Source: Polytrichum commune (taxonomy: Eukaryota > Streptophyta > Polytrichopsida > Polytrichales > Polytrichaceae). Taken from it: DNA of 64,000 nt. A model generated the notes under the pieces. The model was not told where the DNA came from, ran no database searches, and worked only from the letters and a program-made list of their open reading frames with translations. Positions 33,801-45,721 of the stretch are shown piece by piece. The translations under genes and the position numbers were made by a program. Position 1 is the stretch's first letter. Each line of letters opens with the position of its first letter. Where the stretch lies: NCBI GenBank assembly GCA_950295325.1, contig OX485806.1:25668001-25732000 (forward strand), read 5' to 3'.

Positions 33801-36430
33801 CTCCCAAAAGAAAAAGAAAAAGAAGAACATCAATGTAGTACACTAACATGCAATATCTGTTCACCACCTTCTACCCATGTTAAGAGGCTTTACATATAGA
33901 CTTGCTTCCTCATGAAGCCGATGTTCATAGCAAACTTAGATCATATCAAAGAAATGATCACATTGCTAAACTAAGTTGTCACGTTGAAATAGTCATAAAA
34001 GATAATTCACCATGAGTCCAAAGCTTTTAATTCTATGGATTTAGATTCCTCATGCACTTGCTTTTCACATATTATTTGTTTTTTGTTGAATCATTCTCAT
34101 AATATGCATATAAGCTCAATTGCTTAAAGTAGCTTGTATTTTCAACATCTAGACTTACTGATTGCCCCAATTCTACAGGCGAATCCATTAGTATAGTTTC
34201 AATAATTACAAGTGACTCTTGAGTGATTATTTGAATGTTACGATATTCAAATGTCATGAAAATATTACTAATATATAATTTCTTTAATGTTAAAGTCCAC
34301 AAATCCAATTGATAAGTAATGAAAATCCAACCAAAACAACCGGTTAGTAATTATCATAATCATGAAGTTGCATATTTTATCTGAGGATTCTACCACACAC
34401 ATGATATTTATAGTCTTCACATTTTTGTATAGGGTAATGCACCAACTTGAGTGTCCTTTTCCACGTAAGCACTTCCCAAGCATGGCATCCCACCCTTATC
34501 CTGAGGGGTCTAGTACATGTGGGAATGCAAGGGAAATGTACCATGGTACTAGTGCATTATGCATAACATTATCAAGCAATGTGCATTTGTTCATGTGGAC
34601 CCCAAGTATATAATCATGGAATGCCGCAGCTAGTGCACATTCAGCTGAATGTGCACTAGCTATGGCATCCCATGGTTATCTTCGGGGCCCACATGAATGA
34701 ACCCACACTACTTAATAATGTTATGTGTGCTTCAATATGCTTTGGCATATATTATGCTTATTTAAAACCTCTAGTATTCCTCTAGCAAGTATGACTAGAT
34801 GTGTTCCAAGGATTACACTAAAGCATGCAAGAAGCAATGAAATAATAATAATAATGATAATAAAACATGCTACTACAAGTTAACACAAGGATATTACATG
34901 AAATGCCTTGATTTCCCAATGCATCCTTCTTCAATGTCAATAATCATAAATCATCCAAGAAGTGGATGCGTGACCTAAATCCCCCACCCGCAATTCTACA
35001 AGCCTTAGCCATATAGCTTCCATATCATTTATTGCCACTTGCTCCCATTGGTAGTTGGTCTTGTTAGACCTACTTAATTTTTCAAATACTAATGGAGCTC
35101 CCCAACTAACGAGCCCAAATGGAACAAAGCCCACATATTCATTGTCCGGACTTCTTGATTTGAGACTAACATGGCACAAATTTCAACTAGATTAGTGGAG
35201 AACTATTGTGGTTAAACAAACCTAGTAAACAACTTAATTAGAAGGTGACTACTAACCAAAAAGGCTAGACTTCTTTTATACTTGCTTCCTCACAAACAAC
35301 TCACACTTGATATTTTGGCAACATTACCAACATATGAGTCCCATGCAATGATCATTGTCCTCCGTCGGCGAAAGACGTACGTAAACCTACCACTATGGCA
35401 GAGGGGAGGGCAAAACCGACCCATACATTGGTTCCTGGTTGGATGACAATAGCCCTGCCTCCAACGAACCAATGTACAGGTTTTTTCGCCCTAACCCTGT
35501 GGCAGATTCGTAGATTTCCTATTCACGTAGGATGATTGTCCAAGACTCATATGCTTGTATGATTAACTTCAAAAGAACAAATCGTAGAGGTCTATGGAAA
35601 TGTGCTCATCATGCACATGTGGCCCCCCCCACCCATTCCGACTATTCCACTCAAAGGTTGACACGGTTTTGGTAGGCTCCGAGCCTATCCAATCCAAAGT
35701 GCGAGTCGGAGGTCGTTGAACCGCCATTTGACGAGTCTTTCATTTTTGTTTTGTCCGGCTCACCTTGTTTGCATTCAACAAAAACAAATGTTACTCACAA
35801 TGAAGTCAACGAAAGTCAACAATGGGATCTTCTCTAAGAATTTCTACTACTCTACTCTCAACAAAGTTTGGCCTAAGCTTGAGTTACAAGCAGCCTTTTT
35901 GAGGAGTGATGAGGACCATAGTCCGGGGAGATTTTTTGGGCATAATAGAGTTATTGTAAAGTGAAGGAGATGAAACCATGGGTGTAGTCTCAAATCTTGG
36001 ATTTATGAGAATCAACACAATGTCATCCAAGTTTTCTTAGTGCTTAAGTTATCACACACTAGAGTGGTGTTGCTATTAAAATCAAGCTTTCTAGTTCGTC
36101 CTACTGGGATGGGTGGGCCAAGTTAGCCTTATATATGTTGATCCGGGATGTAGGACAATGAGTCCCATTTGTATACCCTATTTTAGATTCTAAAATTCTC
36201 TCAAAGTTTGAGAGGCGAAAAAAGGAGGTCCCAAAAGTTTTACCAAACTTTCAAGTAGGCTCCGATGTACAATGAGCTACGAGCTCTTAATAGAAAGTTT
36301 TCTCAAAGAATGATCAAACCTACAATTTCTAAATCCGTCTTTGAGGGACTTTATAAATAACTATAGTCGGTCAACATCCTAGTGCTTCCAAGTCCAACCG
36401 GTTACATGCTGTGGATTTTCAGCTTCCTCT
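33801..36430. other. Intergenic DNA, no supported gene
   Basis: AT-rich sequence. An 80-codon minus-strand frame at 34937-35179 and an 82-codon plus frame at 35716-35964 have protein-like composition but no recognised domain or neighbouring exons. A hairpin element is at 34555-34735. A run of mostly C is near 35625. Confidence 0.5.
34555..34735. mobile_element. Foldback element with a perfect 34-bp central palindrome
   Basis: The centre 34628-34661 is a perfect palindrome around TGCACATTCAGCTGAATGTGCA. The arms extend outward, imperfectly, for about 90 bp: GCATAACATTATCAAGCAAT and GTGGACCCCAAGTATATAAT on the left pair with ATAATGTTATGTGTGC and CCATGGTTATCTTCGGGGCC on the right. The transcript would form one long hairpin. 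Non-coding. Confidence 0.8.
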
Positions 36431-36715
36431 TCATTAATTTGAGGTGCAGTCCATAGGTTCCTCTAAAATGATGGGTGATTTTCCTGAAGTTTTGAAATTC
36501 AACTAGTTATTTCTCAAACTCGACCGGCTCATTTGTAACTAGCAATCGGTTCTCCCCATTCATTGATGAGGACTCAATGGTTCCCTTTACAAACGAAGGT
36601 ATGTGCAAAGAACGGGGAGAACCGACCGCTAGTTATAGATGAACCGGTTGAGTTTGAGAAATAACTACCCATCATTTTAGAGGGATTTAAAGCATATACC
36701 TCAAATTTATGAAAC
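36431..36715. mobile_element. Foldback element, family D
   Basis: The left arm runs TTCATTAATTTGAGG, CCTCTAAAATGATGGGT, GTTATTTCTCAAACTCGACC, CTAGCAATCGGTTCTCCCC. The right arm is its inverse (GGGGAGAACCGACCGCTAG, GGTTGAGTTTGAGAAATAAC, ACCCATCATTTTAGAGG, CCTCAAATTTATGAA). The left arm has a ~28-bp insert relative to the right. The same arm sequence occurs singly at about 40955-41095 and 41640-41770, and as the satellite monomer at 45722-46768. Confidence 0.8.
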
Positions 36716-36967
36716 CATAATGGAGTAAATCGACCCTCAATCTTGTAAGGGATTTGTTTTTTTAACTAGAGCCCCTTCATCCACGATGGATGAGTTTACA
36801 TAGACGCCACGAATCCCAAGCTAGTCTCATTGGTTAGGTTTAAAATTGGCGGGTACCACCACAGTCCAAATTCCCAATATGGAAATCGAAGCAAGAGGGC
36901 TAGGTTGCATTCTAGTTTTTGTAGCCGCCATTGCCAAGGTCATAAGAACAATTGCTAGAAGATATTA

Positions 36968-37385
36968 ACTTTATCCTTGAATCTCTCAAACGGTCTTGTT
37001 TGGGTAGGGATTGATTCCTCCCTATTGCTAAGAGTTTACAATGTTTAAGGAGTGTTGTAGTAGTGTTAGAACCCTCGATTTTGGTGAAATGATGGGAAGG
37101 TGTGTTCTACATTAGCCAATGGACAATTACATAAAAGTAAACTCACTGTTAAACTTTTCAGAGCACCACTTTTAAATGCCTCCAAAAGTAAGTTTGCCAT
37201 GATATTCAATCTTATGAAACCATCTTTTGGCCAAGCTCAAACGCCTCTCCTTCATTTCCACCAAAATTAGGGCTTCCAACATCACTCAAACACTTCTTAA
37301 CTTATTATAAAATGTGATGAATAGGGAGTAACTCATTATTACCAAAACATGAGTTTTTGAGAGACTTCAAAGATAACTCTATTGT
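36968..37385. mobile_element. MITE-like element, family C, second copy
   Basis: The ends AACTTTATCCTTGAATCTCTC..GGTAGGGA and (right) TAGGGAGTAACTCATTATTACCAAAACATG..GAGACTTCAAAGATAA are inverted relative to each other and match the family C copy at 26230-26541. The interior shares GGTGAAATGATGGGAAGGTG. It is longer and more diverged than the first copy. Confidence 0.75.
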
Positions 37386-40154
37386 GCAAAAACCGCTCTA
37401 TTGGGAGGCCAACTGGAGGGAAGAAAATTTGGAATGTTGTTGCTACTAATTGTGATTTGTCCCAACTACCTATCCACATCTCCAACAAGGAAATGAGTGC
37501 AAAACACACTACTTATTCCTAAACCAAGTACTTCAACTATTGAAGTACTAAATGGATGGAACCGGTCAACACCAAAAGGGCCGTTCATTTCGTAAGATCA
37601 TCAAAGTTAGGAAAAGCCATCGTCTCAAGATTCATATTATTTTCTCCATCTAGTAAAGTGTTTAATGACGAAAAATTTAACCCTAGTCATTGACAAAGTT
37701 TCCACAATTGCGAAGTAGTTATAGACATCAAGTGAGATCTTAGTTCTTGTAGAAAATATGTGTATACATGCTATGAGAGGAAAGAATACAAAGGGGTGAT
37801 AAAAACATTCTCCTAAGGAAACATGTCATGATTTCCAAAGCTTCAACAAACATTTAATCTCGTTATAGAATAGGGGCATGTAAACGCCACGACATACTAA
37901 GCTCGTTTAATCACCTCACTACAACTAAAAGCATCATGTGATATTACCACTATGTAGTTCTTGACCACTATCTAATGGTCAAGAACCTTTGGTAACAACA
38001 CGTGATCCTTGTAATGCATAAACAAGAGAGAATTCAAGCATGTGTATGGCTAATGTGCTCCTAATGTGTAAAAAGAAAGCTCATTGAATCATAGATATTC
38101 AAATATTATAGAAAAAAAAAAGACAATAGCAGTCCAACGCTGGTAAAAAAATGGAGATATTTCATGCAAAGTGTGCACAAAGCATACTGAAGACCTTTTG
38201 GATTTTGTAAAGTGCTACCAAATGCATGGATGGATACAAAGGTGTTCTCAACACTACACATGACCCTTGCCACAATTATCTTTTTGTACAACTACCCAGG
38301 GGTTGAAAGTTGTGGTCATATTTTGTGTCGCTTAGTCACCTCAATGTTTTTAGATCAATTGGCTACGTCACTTAGCCCCTCATCAGAAGATGATTGTTCG
38401 TGGGCAAAGTGATCTTTCATTTGTGTTTGCTTCCTCAAGAAGCTGACGTTTACAATTATCCTTCTATTTATCTAGTGCCACATACACTATTACAAAGGGT
38501 TACGCTAACTCTTGCTCACAAGCTTAGGAGTGTTCATCAACAACGCATACACATCTAAATCCTCAATCACTCACCACATTGTCCTCTTTTCATCTCAAGG
38601 TGTGGATAACTCGTTAAACGTAACATCTTGAAACTCACGAATAGAACGAGCTCAATTCCTAGATCCAAGACTTGACGAAGATAGCACTAGAATAAAGAAC
38701 AAAGAGAAACTCAATTTAGAATGGCAAGTGTAGCCAAACGGTCGGGAGTTATGAGTCTTATGAGTTCTCATGTCTCTAGAAAGCTCTCAAGAAGCTCAAT
38801 TGTATTTCTCTTCCACAATTGCATTTAATGGATTACATTTCAAGGTGGTAGGCCCCATTTCAATACCTTTAGTACTCCCCTAACCTTCCGTTTTCCCTCT
38901 CGGGTAAATTATACTAGTTCATTATTTTATTTTATTTTTTATGTTCGTATCCACATCCCCCTCCCCCATTGGCTAAGCTAATTTGTTTGATCAAGTGAGA
39001 TGGCCCGGGGCCGCAAAAAACATAGTACTACTAATTGACGGGCTCTTCCGATTCGTTGTCATGATTTCTAGACCAATCAATGGCGTGTAGATATGGGCTC
39101 CCTTTGACAACCCCACATGGATGTGAAATTGGACACAAATGATCTTCACACTTTTGATTCTTGTGGTACCTTGCTACCTTTATTTCTTGAGTGAAAGTGC
39201 CACGTGTCGTGAAATGGCTGGTTGGAACATGTGATAAATAAAATGACGTGGCACATGTGAAATAAAAAGTTTATGTTGGTATGCACCTTGCAAGTTGCTG
39301 AAATGATGGGTGTTTTGTAAGGTAGACAACCCTTATTCGGTTACTTTCCTTGTTAGGGTACCTGTGTTTGAGTGGCATTTGATGTGGCTCCAAGAATGAA
39401 TATCAAAAAGACATGAGCCCTGTGGCGGGGTCTTTATACTGCATACAAAGGAAGGTGAAAGAAGGGGTATTATTTGAGGCATTAGTGTACATAGTATAAT
39501 ACATAAGGAAGAGGTATTTAGTTTTCTCTAGTCCATACATTCAAAAAGGCTATTGAGAATTTTGAAGTAAAGGTATACGTACTTTAAAGTGGGTAAAGGA
39601 ATATATACTTTAAAGTAATGGCATATGTACTTTAAAGGGGGCCTTAAAGTGTAGAGAAGATTTTGATAATAGAAGTGTTGGTTCATCTAGTTCATTGTTT
39701 CATCCATTGTTGTCAAGTGGTGATAGTTCGTAATAACTCCCTTGTCCATTCTTGTTAGGGTTTGTATTTGGGTTCTAGATTTCGACAAACTAGTCAAGGA
39801 GGCTCTTGGAGTGTTCATGGGCTCCCTTGAGTTTTGCTCTTTGGATTGTGGCTAAATTATTATGCTTGTGCTTGTATCTGTTTGATGAAATCAGTGGGTT
39901 ACATGTTACGGATGAAAAAAAACGCTCAATGACTTTTCTCATTGGCAAGTGAAAGTGGATTTTAGATATAGTTAAGACCAATTTAATTCAGATTTTATTA
40001 TTTTTGCATGCAACACAAAGGCATTTATCACATTAAATTCAAAAGCTTAGTTAGAATTTACAAAAATGCATTTCCTAGCATGCTGTTAGTATGAATATAT
40101 GTGTTTCTCCCTATAAACTTCTCGTATATTAGGGAATTTTTATTTCAACATGAC
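37386..40154. other. Intergenic DNA, no supported gene
   Basis: AT-rich, with many short frames lacking domains. A family A fragment (TGTTTGAGTGGCATTTGATG) lies near 39365. A local purine-rich stretch at 39470-39660 repeats TACTTTAAAGT three times (about 39590, 39605 and 39628). Nothing else is recognised. Confidence 0.5.
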
Positions 40155-40500
40155 ACACATGCATCATTTAGGTTTCCAATGAAAAATCCACCCCCTAGGG
40201 ACATGAATTTGGAAAAGATTGGACTATGTACTCAAAATACAACAACCATTCTAAGATCAATAGTCAACATAATTGTGGGACGGGACCTATATAACCATTC
40301 AATGAACACAAGAATATTCACTTGGATAATGAATAAGATATTCGTATGAAGTCCAAAAATCACGAGGAAAATGGCTACAATCTTGATTCGGATTTGCAAA
40401 CCATCTTGTATTGATCTCGTGTTTCATCTCCTAGGAGACGTGGGCTAGTCGGATAAAGTAACCATTTAAGACCCATCCAAGTTCTAATTCACCTTACATT
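40155..40500 (+). mobile_element. Family A MITE
   Basis: Plus-orientation copy: GAAAAGATTGGACTATGTAC, TGTGGGACGGGACCTATATA, TGAGGAAAATGGCTACA-like core, GCAAACCATCTTGTATTGAT, then the right terminal GTAACCATTTAAGACCCA (40458-40475). That terminus is the inverse of the left end seen at 13838-13854, which supports terminal inverted repeats for the family. Confidence 0.7.
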
Positions 40501-40643
40501 GTATTGGGTTTAGGTAGGCACATTTGATGACTTTATTCGGAAATCCATCCCTTTGGTGAATCGGTGGTAGATTATCACATGTGCATCCCGGTAAAATTCT
40601 TCAACCTTTAATGGTGGACTCCAATAAATGGGGAGCATCGACC

Positions 40644-40950
40644 ACTACACTAAATAGGATATTTAGTGTTTGATACACTAAATATCAATGACCCTATGAA
40701 AGTGAGTAACATTAAATGTAAACCCAAACACTAAATATTAACTCTGGTAATATGTGGAAGTTACATGTTCGAATTTAGTGTTAGTAAGGATATGAAAAGA
40801 AGGATACAATAAGGTAGGTGGCAGTAGGGAAGGTAGCGGCACATTTATGTCTAACACTTATTGTTAAAGAATTGAAAATTAGTGTTGAGCAGGGTAGTGT
40901 GTAAACAACACTAAATATAATCAAACACTAAATACCCTATTTAGTGTAGT
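40644..40950. mobile_element. 307-bp MITE, family B, ACTACACTAAATA inverted ends
   Basis: The ends ACTACACTAAATAGGATATT.. and the inverse of ..TATTTAGTGTAGT pair over 31 bp with a single mismatch. The interior is non-coding and carries extra ACACTAAATA/TTTAGTGT motifs in both orientations. No clear target-site duplication is visible. Confidence 0.85.
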
Positions 40951-41097
40951 TACAAATGGACCAATCGAGTTTGAGAAATAACCGGTTGAAGATGAAGACT
41001 TCAAGAAAATTATCCATCATAATCTATAGAATATACCTCAAATTCATAAAGAAAAAAACCAAAAAATCACAACATGTAACCAGTTGGACTTGAGAAC

Positions 41098-41487
41098 ACT
41101 ACACTAAATATCGCATTTAGTGTTATATGGTAATTTATGTCACCGTGCTAACTTTTCTAATGACTTTTCTCATGAATAAGCTTACAAGTACTTGGCATAC
41201 CAACTTGTTTTAGTTCATCCCAATGTCAAGTATTGAAACAAAGTTTCGTATATTTTACACCCTAGGAATTTTTTAATGAAATGTTGTCACGGATGATTAA
41301 AGTTTTGATAAAAGCACTTAGTGATAGTAATTGCAACATTGTAAATCTCTGATGCCCGAAAGTTTCTAGGAGGAATAACAAAAAAAATGTTAGGTTTACC
41401 TTTAGTGTTGGTGACACTACACAGACGGTTTACAATTAGTATTGAGTGAGATATATAGAATTGGTGACACTAAGTATAATACTTAGA
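41098..41487. mobile_element. Family B relative, ~390 bp
   Basis: Starts ACTACACTAAATATCGCATT and ends in the degenerate inverse ACACTAAGTATAATACTTAG. The interior matches 47655-48033 in reverse (TGTCACGGATGATTAAAGTT, AGTGATAGTAATTGCAACA, GTTTACAATTAGTATTGAG). It differs internally from 40644-40950 and so forms a sub-family sharing only the ends. Confidence 0.7.
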
Positions 41488-43110
41488 GCAAGCCTAGTCG
41501 TGCCTAGATCTGCATCCAGGAATGAAAAGTGGCCTCTTTCCAAGATGCAAATGCAGACCTAGGCAAAACTGCCACCCATCCTGCATTGTTTCAATACTAA
41601 CTTTTGAATGTCCTCTAAAAAAATCAGTAATTTTTTTCAAGTCTCAAACCTCAATTGTTTGTTTCCCAAACTCATCCCATTTATTTGCAACTAGTAACTT
41701 TCCTGAAGTCTCAAACCTCAATTGGTTATTTCTCAAACTCATATGGTTCACCTATAACTAGCTGATACCTAGAGAAAAGTAGTAGGTCGACCGGGAAAAA
41801 AATTATTGTCTTAATATAGATATCATTTTCTGCATATCTCTCACATATGTAGGGGGTTTGAGGCTCCTTGCATCACTTTTCATCCGAGATGGAATTACAC
41901 GTGGGTGAGTGGGCGGCTTCCTTGCATCCGCATTTGCATTGTGAATGTAAAAGTGCATTTGCATATGCAAATGCAAGGTGAGTGACCTTGCCCTTAACAA
42001 TTTGACTGATTATGCAAAAAAAATCTCCCCGGACGTTGTTGGTGTAAAAAACACCGACGTTATTATTATTAGTAGTAGTAGTAGTAGTAATCTTATCGCG
42101 TGGTCACGCTATTCCTTACTCATTGACATTAAGTCCTTCGTTTGATCAATTTTAAATATTGAATTCTTATAAGGAAATATAATTTATACAGTATTTTTGT
42201 ATTTGATAACTTGTTATGAAATTTGTCAACACAATAGTGTGATGTTTTTGTACTAGTTTAATATAGTGGGCCGCCATTGTCAATACCCAATACATTCACA
42301 ATAATTGCTCAACTTTCTCAAGACTTCGTGATATACCTCTGCGTGCACACTTATGGCAATAATGAGAGCAGCAAAATCGACATCGATGTCAAGGAATTTG
42401 CTTCAATGGTCAACAAAGCGGTATGAACAACTTTTAGAATTCAACTCACTTACATGTTTTGAAGAAAGATATTTGACGGGATCTTCTTTGATGTCGGATG
42501 TTTTATCATGGACTTTACATCATTCACATTTTGGATGCATTGGGACCAAGTTACATACGTGTGTTGGGCATTCTTTGATGTAGAATGCACCAGTCCTAGC
42601 ATAACATTGCTCATGTCATAACATGTGTTCAGTTGCCCCTGCCCCAAATTCAGTTTGGCCGTGCAAAGATTCCGACATCTGCATTGGATTTCCTTGAATT
42701 TGTAATTGCGATTTGTTAGCCCCATGGAAAATGGGCAGAGGCCAATGTTTTTTGAGTGCACTCCACATGTAAGAACCACCCTTGATATCATGTCCTTAGG
42801 AATTGATTACATGAAAATAGAGAGGCAGTCAACCACAGTCAACTCCCCCTTTGTGAATTTCAACTGCCCCTACAATTATTACAACCACCAATTCTCGTTC
42901 CAATGGGAAAAATTAACCACACTTCCATGTGGAAAGGGAGAGGGGGAACCGACCAAATAAATAAATTTATTTAGTGATTTTGGTCAACTTGGCCGAACCA
43001 TTGGCCATGCTTGATATTGTCATCTTCATTCATAGCAAAATATTATAAATAAAAGAAAATATTCCCATGTACCATCTTCCCACTCAATGACATTACACAT
43101 CAATAGCTCC
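41488..43110. other. Intergenic DNA
   Basis: Holds a single-arm family D fragment (41640-41770), a short ATT/AGT trinucleotide run near 42062-42092, and no supported gene. Paired GCATTTGCAT motifs near 41930-41975 can fold. Composition rises in GC only at 43100, where the transposon-like frames begin. Confidence 0.5.
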
Positions 43111-43668
43111 ATGGAGGAATAGCGTGTCCGGGAGGAGTTGACCAACCTTCATAATCAATATTTTAGGCTAGAGTACATCACCCGGGGCGTAAGCAGGGCG
43201 CTGGACAACTGCGGGCCTAGAAACATTCTCCCGGAATTGGCCAAGAAGACAAACCGGTCGAAGGTGGACGCACTGGAGACTGAAAAGGCTCAATTGGCCG
43301 CGTAGGTGGTAGCGATGACTCGGGAGTTTGCGTAGAAGAGCGAGGAGATCCGCCGCTATCAGGCGGAACAGACGGCTGTGCTGAATCGAGTCCAAGACCT
43401 GGTCGGACACCCTGGAGAAATCGTCAATAAGGCTCATCTGTACGACAAGCTCATGGAGATGGTGGATCCCTCCTCGGCCAGACAAACCCTGCAAATCCTG
43501 ATCAAGTACTCAAGGTTGATGAAGGACCTACTGAAGGAGATACAGAAGCTCTTACCCCCGCGCGAAACCCCGAGGCAGATGATAGATCCAGGCATGCCCG
43601 GATCACCCACGGCCACACTTTACGAAGTGATAGGCCGAGTAGAGCTCGTCCCAACCTCCTCGGCTTGA
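43111..43668 (+). pseudogene. Coiled-coil transposon-like frame with three TAG stops
   Basis: From ATG 43111 to TGA 43668 one frame of 185 codons stays open except for three TAG codons, at 43120-43122, 43303-43305 and 43333-43335. The product is rich in Glu, Lys, Leu and Gln with heptad spacing (VDALETEKAQLAA, SEEIRRYQAEQTAVLNRVQDLV), a predicted coiled coil, then a Pro-rich tail. All three TAGs lie where CAG (Gln) would fit. The frame is GC-richer than its flanks and overlaps the minus-strand frame at 43620-44306 by 49 bp tail to tail. Probably part of a decayed plant transposon; no specific family is recognised. Confidence 0.55.
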
Positions 43669-44306
43669 TCTCCGGTCTCAAACTTGTAGGCGACCTCGTC
43701 CTCCGCAATCGTTAAAGCATCCTCCTCCGCCTCGTTGATGCACCCATTATGTTGGTAGAGGTGGAGAATGTACGCGGAGAGAGGAAAGGGTTTCTTGCCG
43801 ATGTGGGGGATCGATTTCTCCACCAATTCTTGGATGAGTTGCCCCCAATTGACCGGCCGTGTTCCGGACAATGCCCCGAAGATGGTGTTGGCCATCATAA
43901 TGCTCAACCTCTTGGGTTTCTCCGGGTAGAGGATGGGGAGGAGAAATTCTATTACCCTACACTCCCTAGGGATTCTGCAATCTACCAGATAGAACCCATC
44001 CTTCGGATCGTGCTCTGCCTTGCATTTTCCTACGAAGTAAGTGTCCTTCTGGCTTGCCCACCCTTCTCCCTTCCTCGGTGCGAACCCATAAACATCCGCC
44101 CACACTTCTATGGTCCACTGTTCCAGATCCTGCCTAATTGTCCTCTCCCACTGATTCCCTCTCTCGAACAAAAATTCCCTCAGCGTCGCCATCCGGGTGA
44201 GGTCTTCGATTAATTCTCTCATCTCCGACTCCCGCTTCGGAATGGCGGGCACTACATTCCTAAGTGGAATCGGAACGAGCTCATCTTCCTCCCCAACCTC
44301 CGGCAT
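43620..44306 (-). CDS. Putative plant transposon-associated protein, 228 aa
   Basis: Open minus-strand frame from ATG at 44306 to the stop at 43620. An acidic N-terminus (MPEVGEEDELVPIPLRNVV) is followed by a helical region with WTIEVWADVYGFAPRKGEG. The second half has RPVNWGQLIQELVEK then KKPFPLSAYILHLYQHNGC, resembling the conserved core of the putative plant transposon protein domain found in plant retroelements (established only by motif resemblance here). The C-terminus is acidic. No transposase catalytic triad, reverse transcriptase or integrase is visible nearby, so the element is partial or non-autonomous. It lies in a local GC-rich block (43120-44600) and converges with the broken coiled-coil frame. 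Confidence 0.6.
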   Translation of the reverse strand: MPEVGEEDELVPIPLRNVVPAIPKRESEMRELIEDLTRMATLREFLFERGNQWERTIRQDLEQWTIEVWADVYGFAPRKGEGWASQKDTYFVGKCKAEHDPKDGFYLVDCRIPRECRVIEFLLPILYPEKPKRLSIMMANTIFGALSGTRPVNWGQLIQELVEKSIPHIGKKPFPLSAYILHLYQHNGCINEAEEDALTIAEDEVAYKFETGDQAEEVGTSSTRPITS

Positions 44307-44734
44307 CGTGCGACAAACCCTATCCGTCCCAAAACAAAATCTTAGCAATCCAACTGCTGATGATTCGACAAGAACCCCTCACCACTCTTTCTCTCTCCAA
44401 TGCCGCACGGCGCAAATGGCTCTAAGGGACAACTGATTTTCTTAAGTGCCTCCTTCCTCCTTGAGTCCGGCTCCGTAACCGTTTGTGGTAACCGTTTTAT
44501 TCCCGTACAACTGCCATCATTCTGGCCACTCCGGAACTGGCAGTTATCCAACGGTATTTTCGGTCCGGTTCCCGCCTGGCTAAAGAGTCCGTTTTAACCA
44601 TTTTATTGCGCCGGACGGATGTACAAAGACTTATTTTCTAAAACGGCTAAGCTACCCTAAGTTCCCCTAACCTAATCAAAACAAACAAGTTATTTCCCCT
44701 CTAAAATTGGTTGTTAATCCAGAATTCCGTGCAT

Positions 44735-44910
44735 TTATAGGTTCCCACACTCTACGACCATGAAACGAGCATAAGAATCTTCACTTTGAGATTGAAGGAG
44801 ACAATTAGCATAGGAGCTTCAAAAACCATGAGGAAAAGTGCCATATAGCCTTGATTTGAAATTGCTAGCCATCTTGTACTAATCGCGTGTCATATCCCAT
44901 GAGCCACAGA
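44735..44910 (+). mobile_element. Partial family A MITE
   Basis: The right half of the family: CATAAGAATCTTCACTTTGA, AGCATAGGAGCTTCAAAAAC, CATGAGGAAAAGTGCC, TTGCTAGCCATCTTGTACTA and ATCGCGTGTCATATCC. The left half is absent. Confidence 0.6.
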
Positions 44911-45093
44911 CAAATCAAAATAAGTTTACCTATTAAACCCCCTGCTACAAAGAAAACACTCGAAGAAAACTTGTCCATTACATCCATCCGTTGCGACTTG
45001 GCCATCGCAAGTCACGGCGAAACAACGCATGACTAAATCATCGCGGTTGTCAACTAGAGGCTTTTGGATGTGATTCTTGAATAATGAGCAAAG

Positions 45094-45096
<3 letters not shown>

Positions 45097-45170
<74 letters not shown>
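45097..45170. repeat. (TC)37 microsatellite
   Basis: A perfect TC dinucleotide run of 74 bp. The Ser-Leu and Arg-Glu repeat frames across it are artefacts of the repeat. The surrounding DNA is unique, with no gene called within 700 bp. Confidence 0.97.
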
Positions 45171-45174
<4 letters not shown>

Positions 45175-45721
45175 CACACCAAAATGATTCATTTCATGCA
45201 TTTTCTTGCCATGAGTCACAATGGCTGAGCCGCAACGGATGGTTGCCAATGGACGAGGATCCTTGAAAGCGGAACACTCGAAACTCCAGTATGATATAAT
45301 CCATCGATCAATAAACTAAACCCTAATGAATCGAATCCTCTCCAATAGTTTACGCCACTCCAAGTCAGAGTATGAGATGAGTCTGTGGCCGCATCTCCCG
45401 AGTGTCTACCAAAGTAGACAAGATTTTTAGTGTGGGTCCTTTCCATCACCACCATGTGCGTGGAATGGCCTTTAGCCTGAAACGATGCCAGAACACACAA
45501 ACGAGCCCTCGTGTAAGCTAAGTTTAATAACTTAGATGCTGGGCAGTGTAGTACTGCCACTTTTGAACTTAGTACCCTACTGCATACTTTTTGCAGTGTG
45601 TCATCTGGGCGCTCAGAGTCGCCATTAACTTGTAGTGTGTCACTGAAAAGGGAGAACCGACAACCAGTTACAGATGAACCGGTTGAGTTTGAGAAATGAC
45701 TGGTTGCAGTTCAAGACTTCT

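Noticed and set aside
45084-45266. Ser-Leu and Arg-Glu repeat proteins across the TC run
   Set aside because: Pure translation of a dinucleotide microsatellite.
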